This document shows, piece by piece, positions 21,301-33,304 of a DNA stretch of 64,000 bases. The translations under genes and the position numbers were made by a program. Below the pieces are notes generated by a model, which was not told where the DNA came from, did no database searches, and saw nothing but the letters and a program-made list of their open reading frames with translations. The stretch covers positions 21,900,001 to 21,964,000 of the forward strand of contig NC_133392.1 in the NCBI RefSeq assembly GCF_047511655.1, written 5' to 3'. Source of the stretch: Castor canadensis (taxonomy: Eukaryota; Chordata; Mammalia; Rodentia; Castoridae). Every line of letters begins with the position of its first letter. Within the stretch, counting starts at the first letter, position 1.

Positions 21301-21385
21301 AATAAAAGGGGAAATGGCTTTCCCTCAGGCAGACCAGCAGCTGTGCTGGTCTCAGCCTTCTCCAGGACTTCCCCAGCTGTTATGT

Positions 21386-22194
21386 GCAATTAAAAGTTAT
21401 TTGAAGGATAAATCATTAATCCTTATGTGCATGCTACATGTTGACTGTAATTTAGTTAACTAAAAAAAAAAAAATCACAGTTATCTAATTCTTGCTACCA
21501 TGATCTTGAAGTATTTGTCTGAAATCATGAAGCTCAGGGTTTCTGCATCCCTTAGCTATCCTCTGTCTTGGAATCTCAAAGATTTTTGATATACAATAGA
21601 ATTGAACATTTATCTACATATTTTAAACCAAGCAATTTCATATTATGAGTATTTTTAGGTATTTTCCTTACTTAAGAATATAAGGAAACATATTTTATAT
21701 AGTATTATGTGTAAGACATGTTCACTGTGACATTATATAAGATCAAAACAAAACAACAACAGCAACAAGAAGCTCACATAGGAATAAAGAAAAATTTATT
21801 TAAATTTTTATGAAAAATGCAAGCTGGAATAAGAGTATTTGAAGGAAGCTGGGAGAGTATTGCAGAACTAACTCCAAGAGATGGAAAGGAAAAAAAAAGA
21901 GTGATATGTACTTAGCATTTTTTTCCTTGTGGTGATTATGAAAACTCAGAATCTCTCAGAAAACTCACTTAAGCAATAAACACTAGCTTTTGCCCAGGTA
22001 TGTGCAATGCCCTCATAATTGTTCCACTCTCTCAGTCCTTGCTCACTCTCTGCCTCTTCACCTCAAAGGAGTGAAGTCAACCTCCTACAAACCTACTTCT
22101 GAAAACTCATCTCAAGTTCCTTATTGTCTTCTGCATGCATTTTTGGATTCTACAGCACCCACCATCCTGGTCCAACTTCTCTGTCTATTTTCAC
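21386..22194. other. Unassigned intergenic sequence
   Basis: No gene or repeat recognised; there are A runs at 21461-21474 and 21891-21898. Confidence 0.4.
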
Positions 22195-22420
22195 TCACCC
22201 ACTCATTATCTCAGAAAGCATTTACCGAGAGCCCTTTGTGGCACTGCCTGTCAGAGGAGCCAGATGAACAAGTCACCTTCTCCAAAATTCACAGAATAGT
22301 GGGGAAGAAGACAACCAAATAGTGAACAAGCAATTTAGATCATTGCAGTTGGCATATGAGTTACAAATTCAATGAAACAAAAGTGTGATGGTGAATGGAC
22401 TGTGAACATTATACAAATAA
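22195..22420 (+). mobile_element. L2-type fragment
   Basis: 'gagccagatgaacaagtcaccttctccaaaattcacagaatagtggggaagaagacaaccaaatagtgaacaagcaatt' parallels the old L2 segment 'aacaagacagacaaggtccctgccctcatggagcttac..tctagtggggga.agacagacaataaacaagtaa'. Confidence 0.5.
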
Positions 22421-22539
22421 GGCTCATTTGTGAAAGTGACATTTGATCTAGAACCAAAAAAATGAGAAATTAATGGTCATGGAAATACCTATGAGAAAAT
22501 GTTTCAGTCTTTTCTTCCATGCTCTAGCCAAATTAGTGT

Positions 22540-22710
22540 CTGTTGTGAATACAGTTTTCTTCCTAGTGACCCTACCTTTGCCCATGCTGGCTCTTCTGTC
22601 CATTTCCTCCTATGGAAGCCCTGGCTTACTCTCTATTCCACCTCCTCCATGAAGCCTCACCTGATCTCAAGCATCTCCACTCTTACTTATTTGTTTTTGA
22701 GAGCATTAGT
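22540..22710 (+). mobile_element. L2-type fragment, tentative
   Basis: The run 'ccacctcctccatgaagcctcacctgatctc' matches the L2 phrase 'cacctcctccaggaagccttccctgat'. The flanking match is weak. Confidence 0.4.
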
Positions 22711-24999
22711 ACTCCACCATTGTCTACTTGAGAAGGGCTATGAAGATTAGCATCTCAGAATACTAGCTGCAATAAGAGTAAGCAAAAATTAGAGAAAATT
22801 AGATGAAGCATGGAAGGGTTAGCAGTAGGGCTGGCTTCAGGGAGAACCCTGCAACCAGAGGGTTTAATGGCAAATCACAACTGGTTAGACTCTTTTCTTC
22901 TTCCCTTTCCTCTCTTCCTCTTCTTTCTCCTCCATATATTATTTTGTTTCTTTCAGACTGCCTTTCTCCACCAACGTGGAACCATGGCTGCATGCTGGTT
23001 CTCATTTATACCTTTAGTCATTCTGAATCTAAGAGAGAACTTTTGACCAGTAACTCAAGTGAGAAAAACCCCAGGTAAGCTGGTTTAGCTTACTTTCTAT
23101 TGCTTGAATATACCTGAGAGCAGACAAGTGAAAAAGCAAGAGTGTCATTCAGGAGCCAATGCATATTAAGTGAATGGACACCCATAAGCTACCATTTGTC
23201 TGGAGTTCAGGAAAAGCCTATAATTGAAGGAAAGGAGAAGGGAGTCTTTCTGAGCTGATAAAACAAAATGAATTTCCCTAGTCTTTTACAAATACCCACA
23301 GATAGGAAACCTCTGACCTTGGATAGAGGCATCCTCAGGGTACATGGTATAGTGCACTCTGCAGCACACTACTCTATCTTGAGGCTGGGAAGGTTGTGTA
23401 CATCATACATCCCAAGTCTCCCATAGTTCCTGAAGAGCTATACCATCAACCACATTGCATACTATATTTTGCAACCCCATTTATTCTACACACTCAGTGC
23501 CTCCATCATATTTCTGTAGCAGACTTGTCCCAGAAGCAAGCAGGAATGAGTATTAATGCCACTCCAGAGAGGTTTGTCTGGAGCATACATGGTCATGCCT
23601 CTCTCTGAGGCTCACTGCTAATTTATGGAGGATTTCAGTTGCTGTTACCTTCATCTTCTCCCTTAGCTACTTTTTATCACTCCAAATGTCACTTAAGTAG
23701 AAAGCATCAGCTTCCCTTAGGGGAAGCCAAGTCCAAGCCCTCCTTCTTACTTGGGTGGGTCAAATGATTCAGCTCACTCTCTTCTGGTATCCAGCCTGCT
23801 CTATACTGAAAGGATCCTGGCTCCCTTAGAACAGCCTCAACACACAGCTTATTTATAACTAAGACAACATGTAGCACTTGGTACCATTTTTATATTGCTC
23901 ACATACTACTTTATGTATTTTAAATCCTGACACAAAGACTTCCCACAGCTTTCTCTGAGCAATCATTGATTCCTGTGTCAAATCCTGGATCTTCTTTTAT
24001 AGTGCAGAATATGGGAGTTCAAAAATGAAAATAAAAAGCCATATGACTGTGAATGATAAATTGCTGAGCCAAAGAGAGAGAAAAAGTAGATAGAAAGCAT
24101 AGGAAATTGCTTGTCTTGTAATGAGTTGAAAAGAGGGATTATTTTTATTTTTAAGAGTAAAATGAGATTTTTAAAAAAGAGAAGTATGGAGAATATGCTA
24201 CAGTGAATATGGAAACTTGAAAAGTGTGAGAGATGTTAAGAAAAGCTAATGTAAGAAGTTTGTTTGAGTAGTTTTCATGGGAACTCCATTTGGTATTTAT
24301 AAGGAAATAACAACATGATGTAAATTAATTTGTTATCACTTGGATTACCACACTTGACTCAATCTCAGAACTGGACCAAATACTTGCTTAGTTTGACTTG
24401 ACTAATTAAATTGATTGGAATTTCTCTTAGAATTTCTTTAATCTTTCTCTCTAAACATTGGATATGTTTCTGAAAAGCAAAGACTCAGTGTTTCTCAAAG
24501 TATATATTCCCTGTCTGCAGCATATTTGCTTGGCGATCTTGTACTAAAACAAATCATTATATTTTGATTTTATTGCTATTATTATTATATCCTCATCATG
24601 ACTATCCACTAGTTCATGAATGAACACTAATTACGTATCACTATCTATGTTAAGATTTACAAATGCCCAATCTCATTTAATTTTCATAATCAGCTTTGGC
24701 TCATGAGGGTCATGTTGCAGATGACCAATATATGAGTTAGGCCAGTTGGAACAAGAATGTCAACATGGAACAGATATAAGATATACCTGAAAGAAAAATC
24801 AGCAGAACTTAGACACAAATTACATGTGGACTCAAGAGAAAATTAAGGTAAAGATGACTTAAGAAGGAAGGAAACCTTGAAACATATAGCAAGTAACCAA
24901 GAGAGGTTACAATTCTTTTCCAGAGATGACCTTAAAAAGTTGTTGCTATACAGAAGCAAGGTCAGTTAAGGGATTTTAGGCTAACTCTAGTTCTTTTTG
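22711..24999. other. Mostly unassigned; one MIR-like fragment
   Basis: About 2.3 kb with no gene or RNA. At 24620-24740 'tttacaaatgcccaatctcatttaattttcataatcagctttggctcatgagggtcatgttgcagatgacc' looks like a decayed MIR. The rest shows nothing I can name. Confidence 0.4.
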
Positions 25000-25108
25000 T
25001 ATTGGTTTGGCTTTTGTTTTGCTTTTTGGTGGCAATGGTTATGGGCCAAATCCACTGTGGAATGCATTCTAGACAAATGTTTTACCACTGAACTATAGGT
25101 CTCAGTTT
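25000..25108 (-). mobile_element. ID-like SINE
   Basis: Plus-strand sequence is antisense ID: 'ggtggcaatggttatgggccaaatcc', then 'gcattctagacaaatgttttaccactgaactata'. T-rich sequence at its left is the former A-rich tail. There is no B1 part. Confidence 0.65.
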
Positions 25109-25274
25109 ACCTATAAATACTAAGTGACTGATGTTTCTACATAAGGAAGGTAAAGAGAACTTCTATGAGATGTTATACCCTCTACAATTTTAACTATCCC
25201 ATTTTAATATGCAAAGAGTAATACTAGCTTATTTTTTGAAAAGGACATTGGAGGACCAAAATTCCTGGCTACAC

Positions 25275-25505
25275 TGGTATTTTCCATAAAGATAAATGTT
25301 ATGAAATAATATGGATATCTAATAACATAAGAATAATTTTATAAATGATGGCATACCCATGTGATGGACCATTTCACATCCATTTAAAAATGACAAGTGT
25401 GAAAGCAATTTAATATCATGTGAAAATGCTCAGGAGACAATAATAAGTAAACAAATCGGGTATCCAATTTACATGAATAACAAGATCTCAGTTTTATAGG
25501 AAAAA
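25275..25505 (+). mobile_element. Old L1 3' fragment (L1M/ME-like)
   Basis: 'ataaatgatggcatacccatgtgatggaccatttcacatccatttaaaaatgac' followed by 'aatatcatgtgaaaatgctcaggagacaataataagtaa' has the order of the old L1 'gga.tactatgcagccattaaaaatga...gacatgggaaaatgct.atgatataatgttaagtga' stretch. Confidence 0.55.
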
Positions 25506-25784
25506 ACAAATACTCTCAGATGGGAGAATGAAACTAAGCCAAAGTTTGGTGCTTGTGCTCTGGAATGAGCACTCAAGGCATCTTGTTTTCTGATCAGTAA
25601 AAGTTACAGTATTCTCTTCCCTTTAGATGTTGCCAGTTAGCCCTACCATGATCATGTGCCCCTTGCCTCATCCTACATTAGTCTGACATTTATCATATAT
25701 GCAAGTTTTTACTTTCATTTCTCATATAACTGCACCAAGTCTATTCTAACACTCTCTAAAGGAAATATGGAAGCCACAAATACA
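25506..25784. other. Unassigned sequence
   Basis: No gene or repeat recognised. Confidence 0.35.
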
Positions 25785-26290
25785 TGTGCATATGTAATGT
25801 TTTTCTTTATTGTTGTGATTGGTGGGATACATTGTGGCATTTGTGCAGGTTTTTTAATGCATCAAATATGTCATATATGAATTCACCTCCCCTACCACTC
25901 TCCTTCATCACTCCCTCCCCTGATTCCCCAAGTAGTTTCAGCAGGTATCATTTTTGAATTTACATACATATGTACACATTTTTGCATGGTATTCACCCTC
26001 CTATCCCCTTTTCCTGTAACCTCCCCCTTCCCACTGGTGCAAGTCAACCGTGCTGGGCAAGAGTTATTTCACCTTCCTGTTTTCTGATTTTGTAGGAAAA
26101 AATATAAAATGAAAAACTTGACATTTTAGGTTGTTTGAGATAAAGGTAGCTACACAGAGAGTTTCCTTGTGATATTTCCATGTATATATGTATTACAACC
26201 CCAATTGGTTTATCTCGTCTAATTTTCTTCATTCTATGTTCGTTCCTTTCCTATGGTAATTTCAGTCTGTTTAAGATTTCTATATTCATT
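25785..26290 (-). mobile_element. L1-type 3' UTR copy
   Basis: Antisense of the same 3' module as 16026-16460, base-for-base similar over about 420 bases: 'tggtgggatacattgtggcatttgtgcagg', 'ctaccactctccttcatcac', 'tagtttcagcaggtatca', 'agctacacagagagtttccttgtg'. In the 16-kb copy this module is attached to L1 ORF1, which identifies it as an L1 3' UTR. Confidence 0.7.
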
Positions 26291-27429
26291 CTTCTATAGA
26301 GAGTATATCGACCCTATTCTAGTATCTAGAAGTCACATTATCTTAAGACGTGACTATTTTCTAAGGTAAACAAAGTAAAAGAAACAAATTTGATTTTAAT
26401 AATATACTATTAAAGTCACTACAATAATTATAATTATTATAATTATATACTTATAGTTTGAATATATTATCAAAATTAGAATTAACTATGAAATAGTTTA
26501 CATTTTTGTATTTAAAGTGTCTTAGATTTCAATTTCCATTTCAAACTGAGAATGTATCTCAATACAGACTAGGAACATTTCATGTGCCCAAGAGGCAACT
26601 GTGGCCAGTGGATAATGCATAGAACTGTATTGAACAAGACCCAATACTCTCACTTTTCAGGTTTTTTCTTAAACTTTTCATCTTTGTACAGTAAATTTAG
26701 GTGAAAGGCTAATCAGCACTCTATCCAACAGTGAATTGTCAGAAAATTATTTCCTTTAATGGAGAATTCAGCTATGGAACCTCTGTTAATGAATTAATTG
26801 GCAAGGGATAATATATTTGGCAAGGGGGCAGTTTTCCATTTGTTTAATTAAATAAAGTTGGAGATTAAAGCTACCAATCTATTTGAGTCATTTCATACTA
26901 CAACTATAAGAGCCTTCACTTCTCTGAAATATGAAAGGCATAAGAGCTAAGAGTTTGTCAAGAAGTGACAGCCAACTAAGGTTAAGGCCAGCACAATGAG
27001 TTCCCTTCTCCATTGATCTCTGCAAACCATTTAGTCATTTGCTCAGTTCTGCAAATCCATGGGGTGCTCTGAACTTCTACTACCAGTAACTATGCAGAGG
27101 TATCCTTTTCCTTTTCCCTTTCTGACTGCTTTTGTGTGTATGAAGTGTCTATTTAATCACAACCACTTAATTATATACAATTAGTTTCCTCCATCATGTT
27201 TACTAATATGTCTAGTAGGCAAGTGGAAATGGGAAAATATGAGTTTACTTCCTGACAAAGACTTGCTCCTCTGGGTAAGAGCTACTTGCTTATGCTTTCT
27301 ATTCTAATCAAATCTGATCTATCCTCCAATATCCTCACACTGCTAACATACTGTCCCTTACTCCCCATAGAAATTCACTTCTATCAAAATCCTTTCTTAT
27401 AAATTACATCATTATATCTGTCATTTCCA
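26291..27429. other. Unassigned A+T-rich intergenic sequence
   Basis: It includes an AT-only, partly palindromic tract (about 26420-26450) and a low-complexity-free stretch at 26735-26890 that could be a conserved element (see findings). No gene. Confidence 0.4.
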
Positions 27430-27560
27430 ACTAAATTGTATTAGGCAGTTATTATCCCCATTTTCCTCATGAAAAAATGTGGATATCTCAAGTTTTTAAG
27501 TGACTTACCCCACTTTTGACTGTCACTTTGCCAAACTGTCTGCCATATCACTGCTAGATT
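27430..27560 (+). mobile_element. MIR/L2-type fragment
   Basis: 'ggcagttattatccccattttcctcatgaaaaaatgtgg...ttaagtgacttaccccacttttg' corresponds to 'tattatccccattttacagatgaggaaactg...ttaagtgacttgcccaaggtca'. Confidence 0.65.
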
Positions 27561-28129
27561 GATGGCACTCACACATCTGACAATGCCATGCCCTGAGTAA
27601 GCTGTTACATACTGCTCTCTGGCCATGGTGCAAAGTCCTTGACGGTATCACACTTCCGTCTGTGACCTGGCCACTTGCTCCTCTGTCAAGCCTTATTTCC
27701 CATCTCTACACAGTAGGAATGCTACTTACACTGCTCTATGAATAAATCATATCTACATGTACACAGCTGAGACAACATTGAAATGAACCCTCAGATTTTT
27801 GCTTTGTATTGCATGGTTATCTCAATTTAAAAATAAAATACAGTCTCATTATAGCATATTGACTTCACAAGCACCTCAGCAAATGGATTTCTTACTCAAC
27901 CTCTCACTTACTCTTTTGTCAGCCCTATTTCTTACTTCTTACTCCCAGGTCCACCTGATTCTCTATTGGACTATTTTCAGTCTCTCTGTCATATTCGAGC
28001 ATTTATTTTGACCAATTTTGGATGAATATTTATAAATGTGAAACAAAATTATATTTCAAACAATAATAGTTTCCTCAAACTATTATTTTACTAATTATAA
28101 TATCCATACCTGACATTGCTAGGTATCAG
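27561..28129. other. Unassigned intergenic sequence
   Basis: No gene or clear repeat recognised. Confidence 0.4.
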
Positions 28130-28350
28130 GCACAAGTCATGTATCAAGACTGTGTAGGTCTACGGTAATGATCAAAGGTGTGGGCCCTTGAAGGTCATAA
28201 CACTTGGGTTTGAATCTGCCTTTCCATTGTGTATACATATTGTATCCTTACATCAGCTTGTGAACATGTGTTATCTGTTTAACAGGAGAGGAAAGTGGGA
28301 CTTAGAGGCCTCAAGTAATGGGTCTAAGATGAATAGCCAGCAAGGAGGAA
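28130..28350 (+). mobile_element. MIR SINE
   Basis: It has the MIR order: 'cttgggtttgaatctgcctttcc' (core), then 'aacaggagaggaaagtgggacttagaggcctcaagtaatgggtctaagatgaatagccagcaagg', matching 'gaggaaactgaggctcagagaggttaagtaacttgcccaaggtcacacagctagtaagtgg'. Confidence 0.65.
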
Positions 28351-28584
28351 TGTAGGGCTTTGGCCCAGATCTTCCTGAGTGGACAATCCCTGTCCTTGTC
28401 TCAGGACAGGAAGACAGTGATCAGACGTGTAAGTCAGAGCCCTTTCCATAGTCACTGTCATCTAAAAGTATACTGTTGCTTGCTAGGACAATTTATATTG
28501 TCCATATTTGAAAAGTGTAAGGCATCTCCCAAAGGAAATTTTATTTGCTGATTAATGTCAAATTTAAATATTTACTTAGTTTCT

Positions 28585-28918
28585 TTTTGGATTTTGATGG
28601 TACTGGTGTTTGAATTCGGAACCTCACACTAGCAAGAGAAGAGCTTTACCACTTGTGCCAAAGTCCCAGTCATTTTTGCTTTAGCTGTTTTTCAGATAGG
28701 GTCTTGAGCTTTGGCCCAGCCTGGCCTTGAATGCAATCCTTGTACCTCTGCTTCCCTTATAGCTTGGATTACAGCTGTTAGCCACCTTGTCTGGCTTGTC
28801 CTTCAAGATGGGTATTGTTAACTTTTTGCCTAGGCTGGCCTTGAACTGTGATCCTCCTAGGTCTGCTTCTCAAGTAGCTGGCATTACAGGTGTTGAGCCA
28901 CCATGTCTGGCCTCATTT
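28585..28918 (-). mobile_element. Composite B1-like/ID-like SINE
   Basis: Full antisense copy: ID unit ('ggtgtttgaattcggaacctcacactagcaag'), then two B1-like monomers with ends 'ggattacagctgttagccaccttgtctggc' and 'ggcattacaggtgttgagccaccatgtctggcc'. It shows most clearly that the 7SL part is a dimer. Confidence 0.9.
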
Positions 28919-29255
28919 TCTTAATGCTATTTCTTTTTTTATGTTTATTTAGCTGTCAGAAACAGAGTTTCTAATTTCAAAACTGGTTATTTATTTCTTT
29001 AGATTTTTTAAAGCAATGATATCATCTTAATAGTATTTTCTAATAATTATAGACTTAATTTAAATAACATTATTGCTTCATTTTAAATGTTTGTTTTTCA
29101 TCTCTCTGATTATGCTTTAGTTCTATATTTCACATGTATATCTTATCCTTTAAAAAACCTTTCTTCTTGCTTTAATAAGTTGGTTAAATCCTGGTAATGA
29201 TGTTGCTTATAAAATAAAACTCTGTCTCTTTAACAAGACATTAAAAAAAATTGTC

Positions 29256-29402
29256 AACTGCCTGGAAATGAGGGGGGGAGGGGAGAAAGTTAGGGGAGGG
29301 AGGAGGGGGGAGAAATGAGCCAAACAATGTATGCACATGTGAATAAGTGAAAAAAAAGAGTAAACAGATCAGGGTAAAAAAAATATTGCATTTGCTATCC
29401 CC
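29256..29402 (+). mobile_element. Very short L1 3' tail insertion
   Basis: The G-rich run and 'gagaaatgagccaaacaatgtatgcacatgtgaataa' match the very 3' end of the L1 at 52.98-53.08 kb. Direct repeats cattaaaaaaaattgtc (29239-29255) and the same with one extra A (29403-29420) flank it. Two A-rich runs are separated by non-L1 sequence, so the right end does not finish in a plain poly(A). Confidence 0.7.
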
Positions 29403-29420
29403 CATTAAAAAAAAATTGTC

Positions 29421-30529
29421 CAGTAAGGTGACATTAATCTTACCTCAAGGAGAACTTGGCTGTGCTTCTTCTTTTATATACTTATAAAGATTTGATTTAT
29501 TTTAAAATTATTGAACATTGTGCATTGCTATTACTAATTACATGCTAATTAATGTTTTGTTTGCTCATTTATTTGGAGTTTTTCTCTTTCTTGTGTCAGG
29601 GCCCTTGAAAGTGTGCAAATTTCATTAATGACTTTTATCTGCTCTTATTTTTCACTTTTGTAAAAATTTAGTAGACTTTATTCTAAGAGGCATTTGAGGG
29701 TTACAGAAACTTGAACAGAAAGTGCAGAATTCCAATATGCCATCCCACACAGCACAGTTTCCCTCACTATTAACATTTTGATTAATTGGTGTCATATATT
29801 TCTTATAATTGATGCCTACACTAAATATATTATTCTTAACAAACTCCAAAGTTTACATTAGTGTCCACTGTGTTGTACATTCCATGGTTTAATCTGCTTT
29901 TAAAAATACATAGGAGAACAAAATTTTGAAAAGTAAAGTAGACCAACATCTACATTTGGTAAAAATACAAAATCCTAGGGGATATTATTAAGCTTGGAAG
30001 AATTAATAATTTTCACAGAATGATTCAAGACATTGATGTCAGATTTTTTAGCTAACATAACTAACATAAATCAATCCTTTAAAGATTGCTTTTAATATTG
30101 AAGCTCTGAGAAAGCACAAATAAATGATTAAAGAGCTGAACTTAAAATGTTTGGGTCCATTTTAACAAAACTAACTTATGTTAGATACATGCTTATTTTA
30201 TTTTCTTTCTATTTAAGAAGGCCTTAGTCAATTGCTAATACATCCTTTCCTTTCTTCTAGAAAGCAGTTTGTAATCTCACCCTGTGGGTTGTGCTTACTA
30301 TCTTCAATGAGAAGAAGGCTTGAAATTAGCCAGACTTGGAGGTTTTTTTCATATAACCAGAGAAACTCACAATGTGCCTGTCTCTTATTCAAAGAGGATT
30401 ACAGACAATAGGTTTAATTAATAAGGCTGTATGTCTGACTGCAGTTTGGTTATGTTCCAACTCAGTTTTCTTTGCTTAAAAATATGATCAATCCCTTTCT
30501 TTGCTCTCTCTCTCTCACTCTCTTTCTCA

Positions 30530-30563
<34 letters not shown>

Positions 30564-31229
30564 TACTGAGGGTATACATAACCTGTTAATAAATACAAAA
30601 TCAGACCCTCATATTTTATATTTACATTATTTTATAGATTTATATGGTTATATTATCTTGTTTATACATCTAAAAATCGATGGTTTTAACTAATAATTTT
30701 GTAAATTGTAACTTTGTGTTAATTTTGTCTTCAAAGCCATGCTGTGTAGCAGGAATTTATCTCTAAGACAGTAATGATCTGCCATTATGTAGACATTGAC
30801 CCCTGTAGATGAAAACCAAAACCTCCAATTCATGAAGACTCTTGTACCGTTGTCCCCCTACCCTCTCTTCCTCCATAATTCCACAGTCAACCCTTTCCCC
30901 TCTTATTCTGAGCTGCAAGGCTTTGGTCTAGAAGTTTGAATTCTTGTCTAAAAGTTTCTTCAGTTGTTAAAACAGTGATGTCAAACTTTTTTGTCATATA
31001 CTGTTGTAGATATTAATTTGATAATGAAGTGTACTTCTCTATGTCAGAGCCTATTTCTTCTACCACAATTACGTTCTGGGAATCATGGCAGGTGTGTTTA
31101 TACTAGAAGAATCCCCTTTCTATCTGGAACTATTTTTAGGTAGTAGGGAGGGAGGTGCAGTGAAACAGAGAAAGAATAAGTAAACAAGTGATCTTTGAAA
31201 TTTAAAAAAAATCAATGAGGTCAGAACTT
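29421..31229. other. Unassigned intergenic sequence with one microsatellite
   Basis: No gene, RNA or clear repeat apart from the CT/CA tract listed separately. Confidence 0.4.
30503..30563 (+). repeat. (CT)n then (CA)n microsatellite
   Basis: A short CT-rich run (30503-30528) passes into about 18 CA units. Confidence 0.95.
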
Positions 31230-31345
31230 TGGGTATTTGTTTTTCAGTGCCTGACTTATTTCACCTAACATAATAACCTCCAGTCCCATCCACGTTACTG
31301 AAAACAGCCGAATTTAATTCTTTAACATGACTGAATAATATCACT
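31230..31345 (-). mobile_element. Old L1 3' fragment
   Basis: 'cctgacttatttcacctaacataataacctccagtcccatccacgtta' is antisense of the L1 'ggat...agtgaaataagcca' region near the ORF2 end, and 'tgactgaataatatca' follows as expected. Confidence 0.7.
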
Positions 31346-31418
31346 TATTTATGGAAGCAAAAAAGTTGATTTCAAAGGAATATGGAAAAGAATTGCTGTG
31401 TGACTAGAGCCTGGAAGG

Positions 31419-31419
<1 letters not shown>

Positions 31420-31465
<46 letters not shown>
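31420..31465 (+). repeat. (GT)n microsatellite
   Basis: About 22 uninterrupted GT units. Confidence 0.97.
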
Positions 31466-31466
<1 letters not shown>

Positions 31467-33304
31467 AGGTGAGAGAATGGAAAGAGGAGACTGAATGGGT
31501 CTGGGGTGAAGCTGGATAACAAGAATAACTTCTAATGTTCTGTAGTGTTGATAACATTAATTGAACATTTCAATATAGCTAGTACAGAGATTTTTAATGT
31601 TTGCAACATAAAGAAATTATATAACTGTGATAATATGTGTGTCATTTACCCTGATCTGATCGTTATCTGTTGCAGACACATATTGAAATATTATGCTGTC
31701 CCCCACAGACATATATAATTGTTATTGTCAATTAAACATAATAATATATTGAAAATAAATCAATGTGAATGTGTTATTAACCTTATGACTTCTCATAGAG
31801 AGGCTTCTGGCCACCAGATATATGTTAAAGGCCAGTTAACACTTTAGATCCTCGGCTTTATCTCAGATGTACCAAGTCAGAACCAAGGCACTTTTGTTCA
31901 GAAATGTCTCCTTGCTTCTGAGGCTTACAAAATCTTAACCACTAGCCTGTTGGGGCCTATCATCGTAGGCGTTTGGAAGAGGACAAAAATAGGTCAGCAA
32001 TTCTTTTTCTAGCTTTAATGAGTTTTTAATTTTGAAAGGGTAAATGACAATTCTTATTCACCCTCATAACACCTACCTCCCACATCCAGGGCTGCACTGG
32101 GTGGAATCAGTGTAATCAGTTTGCCCAGGATGCTGCAAGAGTGCACAAGCAAGTGCTCCTTAAATCACTTCAAACAGACTGAATATAATTTATAAATAAA
32201 TAAATGCATCCAAAAAGTAACCATAACCCTGTGGTCTCTAACAGGAGGGCACGCTCCATGTTGAAATCCAAAAGTATCAGGAAATTCACAAGTAGGAAGC
32301 TCTCTCTACAGACAGCCTCTGAGAAATCACCAGCTCAGCAAAGCAGGTGCAAAATGAAGCTTCTTATGCTAGATAATATAATCTTATTTGTTCTAAGCCA
32401 ATAACAAGACCAAAGCATCTTATTAATAATTCCCACTTTCACATGAGTCTAGCACCTGTGAGATGTATTTCTTGTTCACTACAGGAGTACATAATGACCA
32501 GTGCTGCATTATTGATTGTTATTTTTTCACTGAATAAGAATCATGAAACAAATCAGTTCATAAATGTGCTCAAAGTCCTTCTATGCCAGGCTTGAAATAT
32601 TTTTGCAAAACAGAGGAGACAGAAATATGCTCATTGCTTGATGACTCTAGTCTTGATCAAAGCTGTTAGGGGATGTAGAATACTGAAAAATCACTCAGGT
32701 GTACTATTTGTACTATATGCACATCCACAGATAATATTTCAAGCACAAGTACATATGCACATTCACACACTCCTTCCTGTGTAAATGCTGGCAAATCACG
32801 ATGTAGCATCAAAATTTGTGACTGGCCTTATTCTCAGTTTTATGAAATAAAATTTTAATCTTTATTTTCATTCTATAGCAGTCTATTTTCATTATATTTA
32901 TTAGAAGGAAGGTCAAAGAACTAAACAAATTTTTACCCATTTTACATTTGCTTTTTCCTATGTGTTTGTTTGCCTTTGTAACATGTTCTCACTCTTCTCC
33001 AACCCATCTCTTTTGACATCTCAACCTCTGTGTTTCTGGGGAATCTGCACTGTTTGTTCTCTTCTGTGACAGATACTTGTTAGAAAATTTGACATTTTCT
33101 TGCCTTATAAAACAACCCTAACTCCTAACTTTTATCCTCAAAGGAAGATTATGTGGTTTGTGTATTAAAGATATATTTATTATTCTTAGATTTAGTTCAT
33201 GTTCTATGTCAAACTTCATCTCTTTTGTTACAGCCATTTTTTGCATAATCACATATATTTTTTTCAAGGTCATGCATATGTAAATGTGTGTGAATTAATT
33301 AAAT
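31466..33304. other. Unassigned intergenic sequence
   Basis: About 1.8 kb without a gene or a repeat that I recognise. Confidence 0.4.

Larger units (their letters stand above)
17106..21385 (-). mobile_element. L1 with a different 5' UTR and an ORF1-ORF2 internal deletion
   Basis: Minus strand, 5' to 3': a 5' UTR from about 21385 (start uncertain) to 19560, unlike the 5' UTR at 59 kb; the ORF1 start at 19559-19557 (MGRKRRQGNMTPQK) and about 35 further codons; a junction near 19455-19465 straight into the ORF2 endonuclease segment (SVCCL*ETHVTDRNKH); then reverse transcriptase, with an intact active-site-like FSDD at 17527-17516; ending abruptly after [14 protein letters not shown] near 17106. 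Stops and frameshifts are numerous. ORF2's C-terminus, 3' UTR and tail are absent because the next L1 piece begins there. Confidence 0.75.

Noticed and set aside
21112..21393. Frames rich in alternating Arg-Glu or Leu-Ser
   Set aside because: They are translations of the (GA)n microsatellite.
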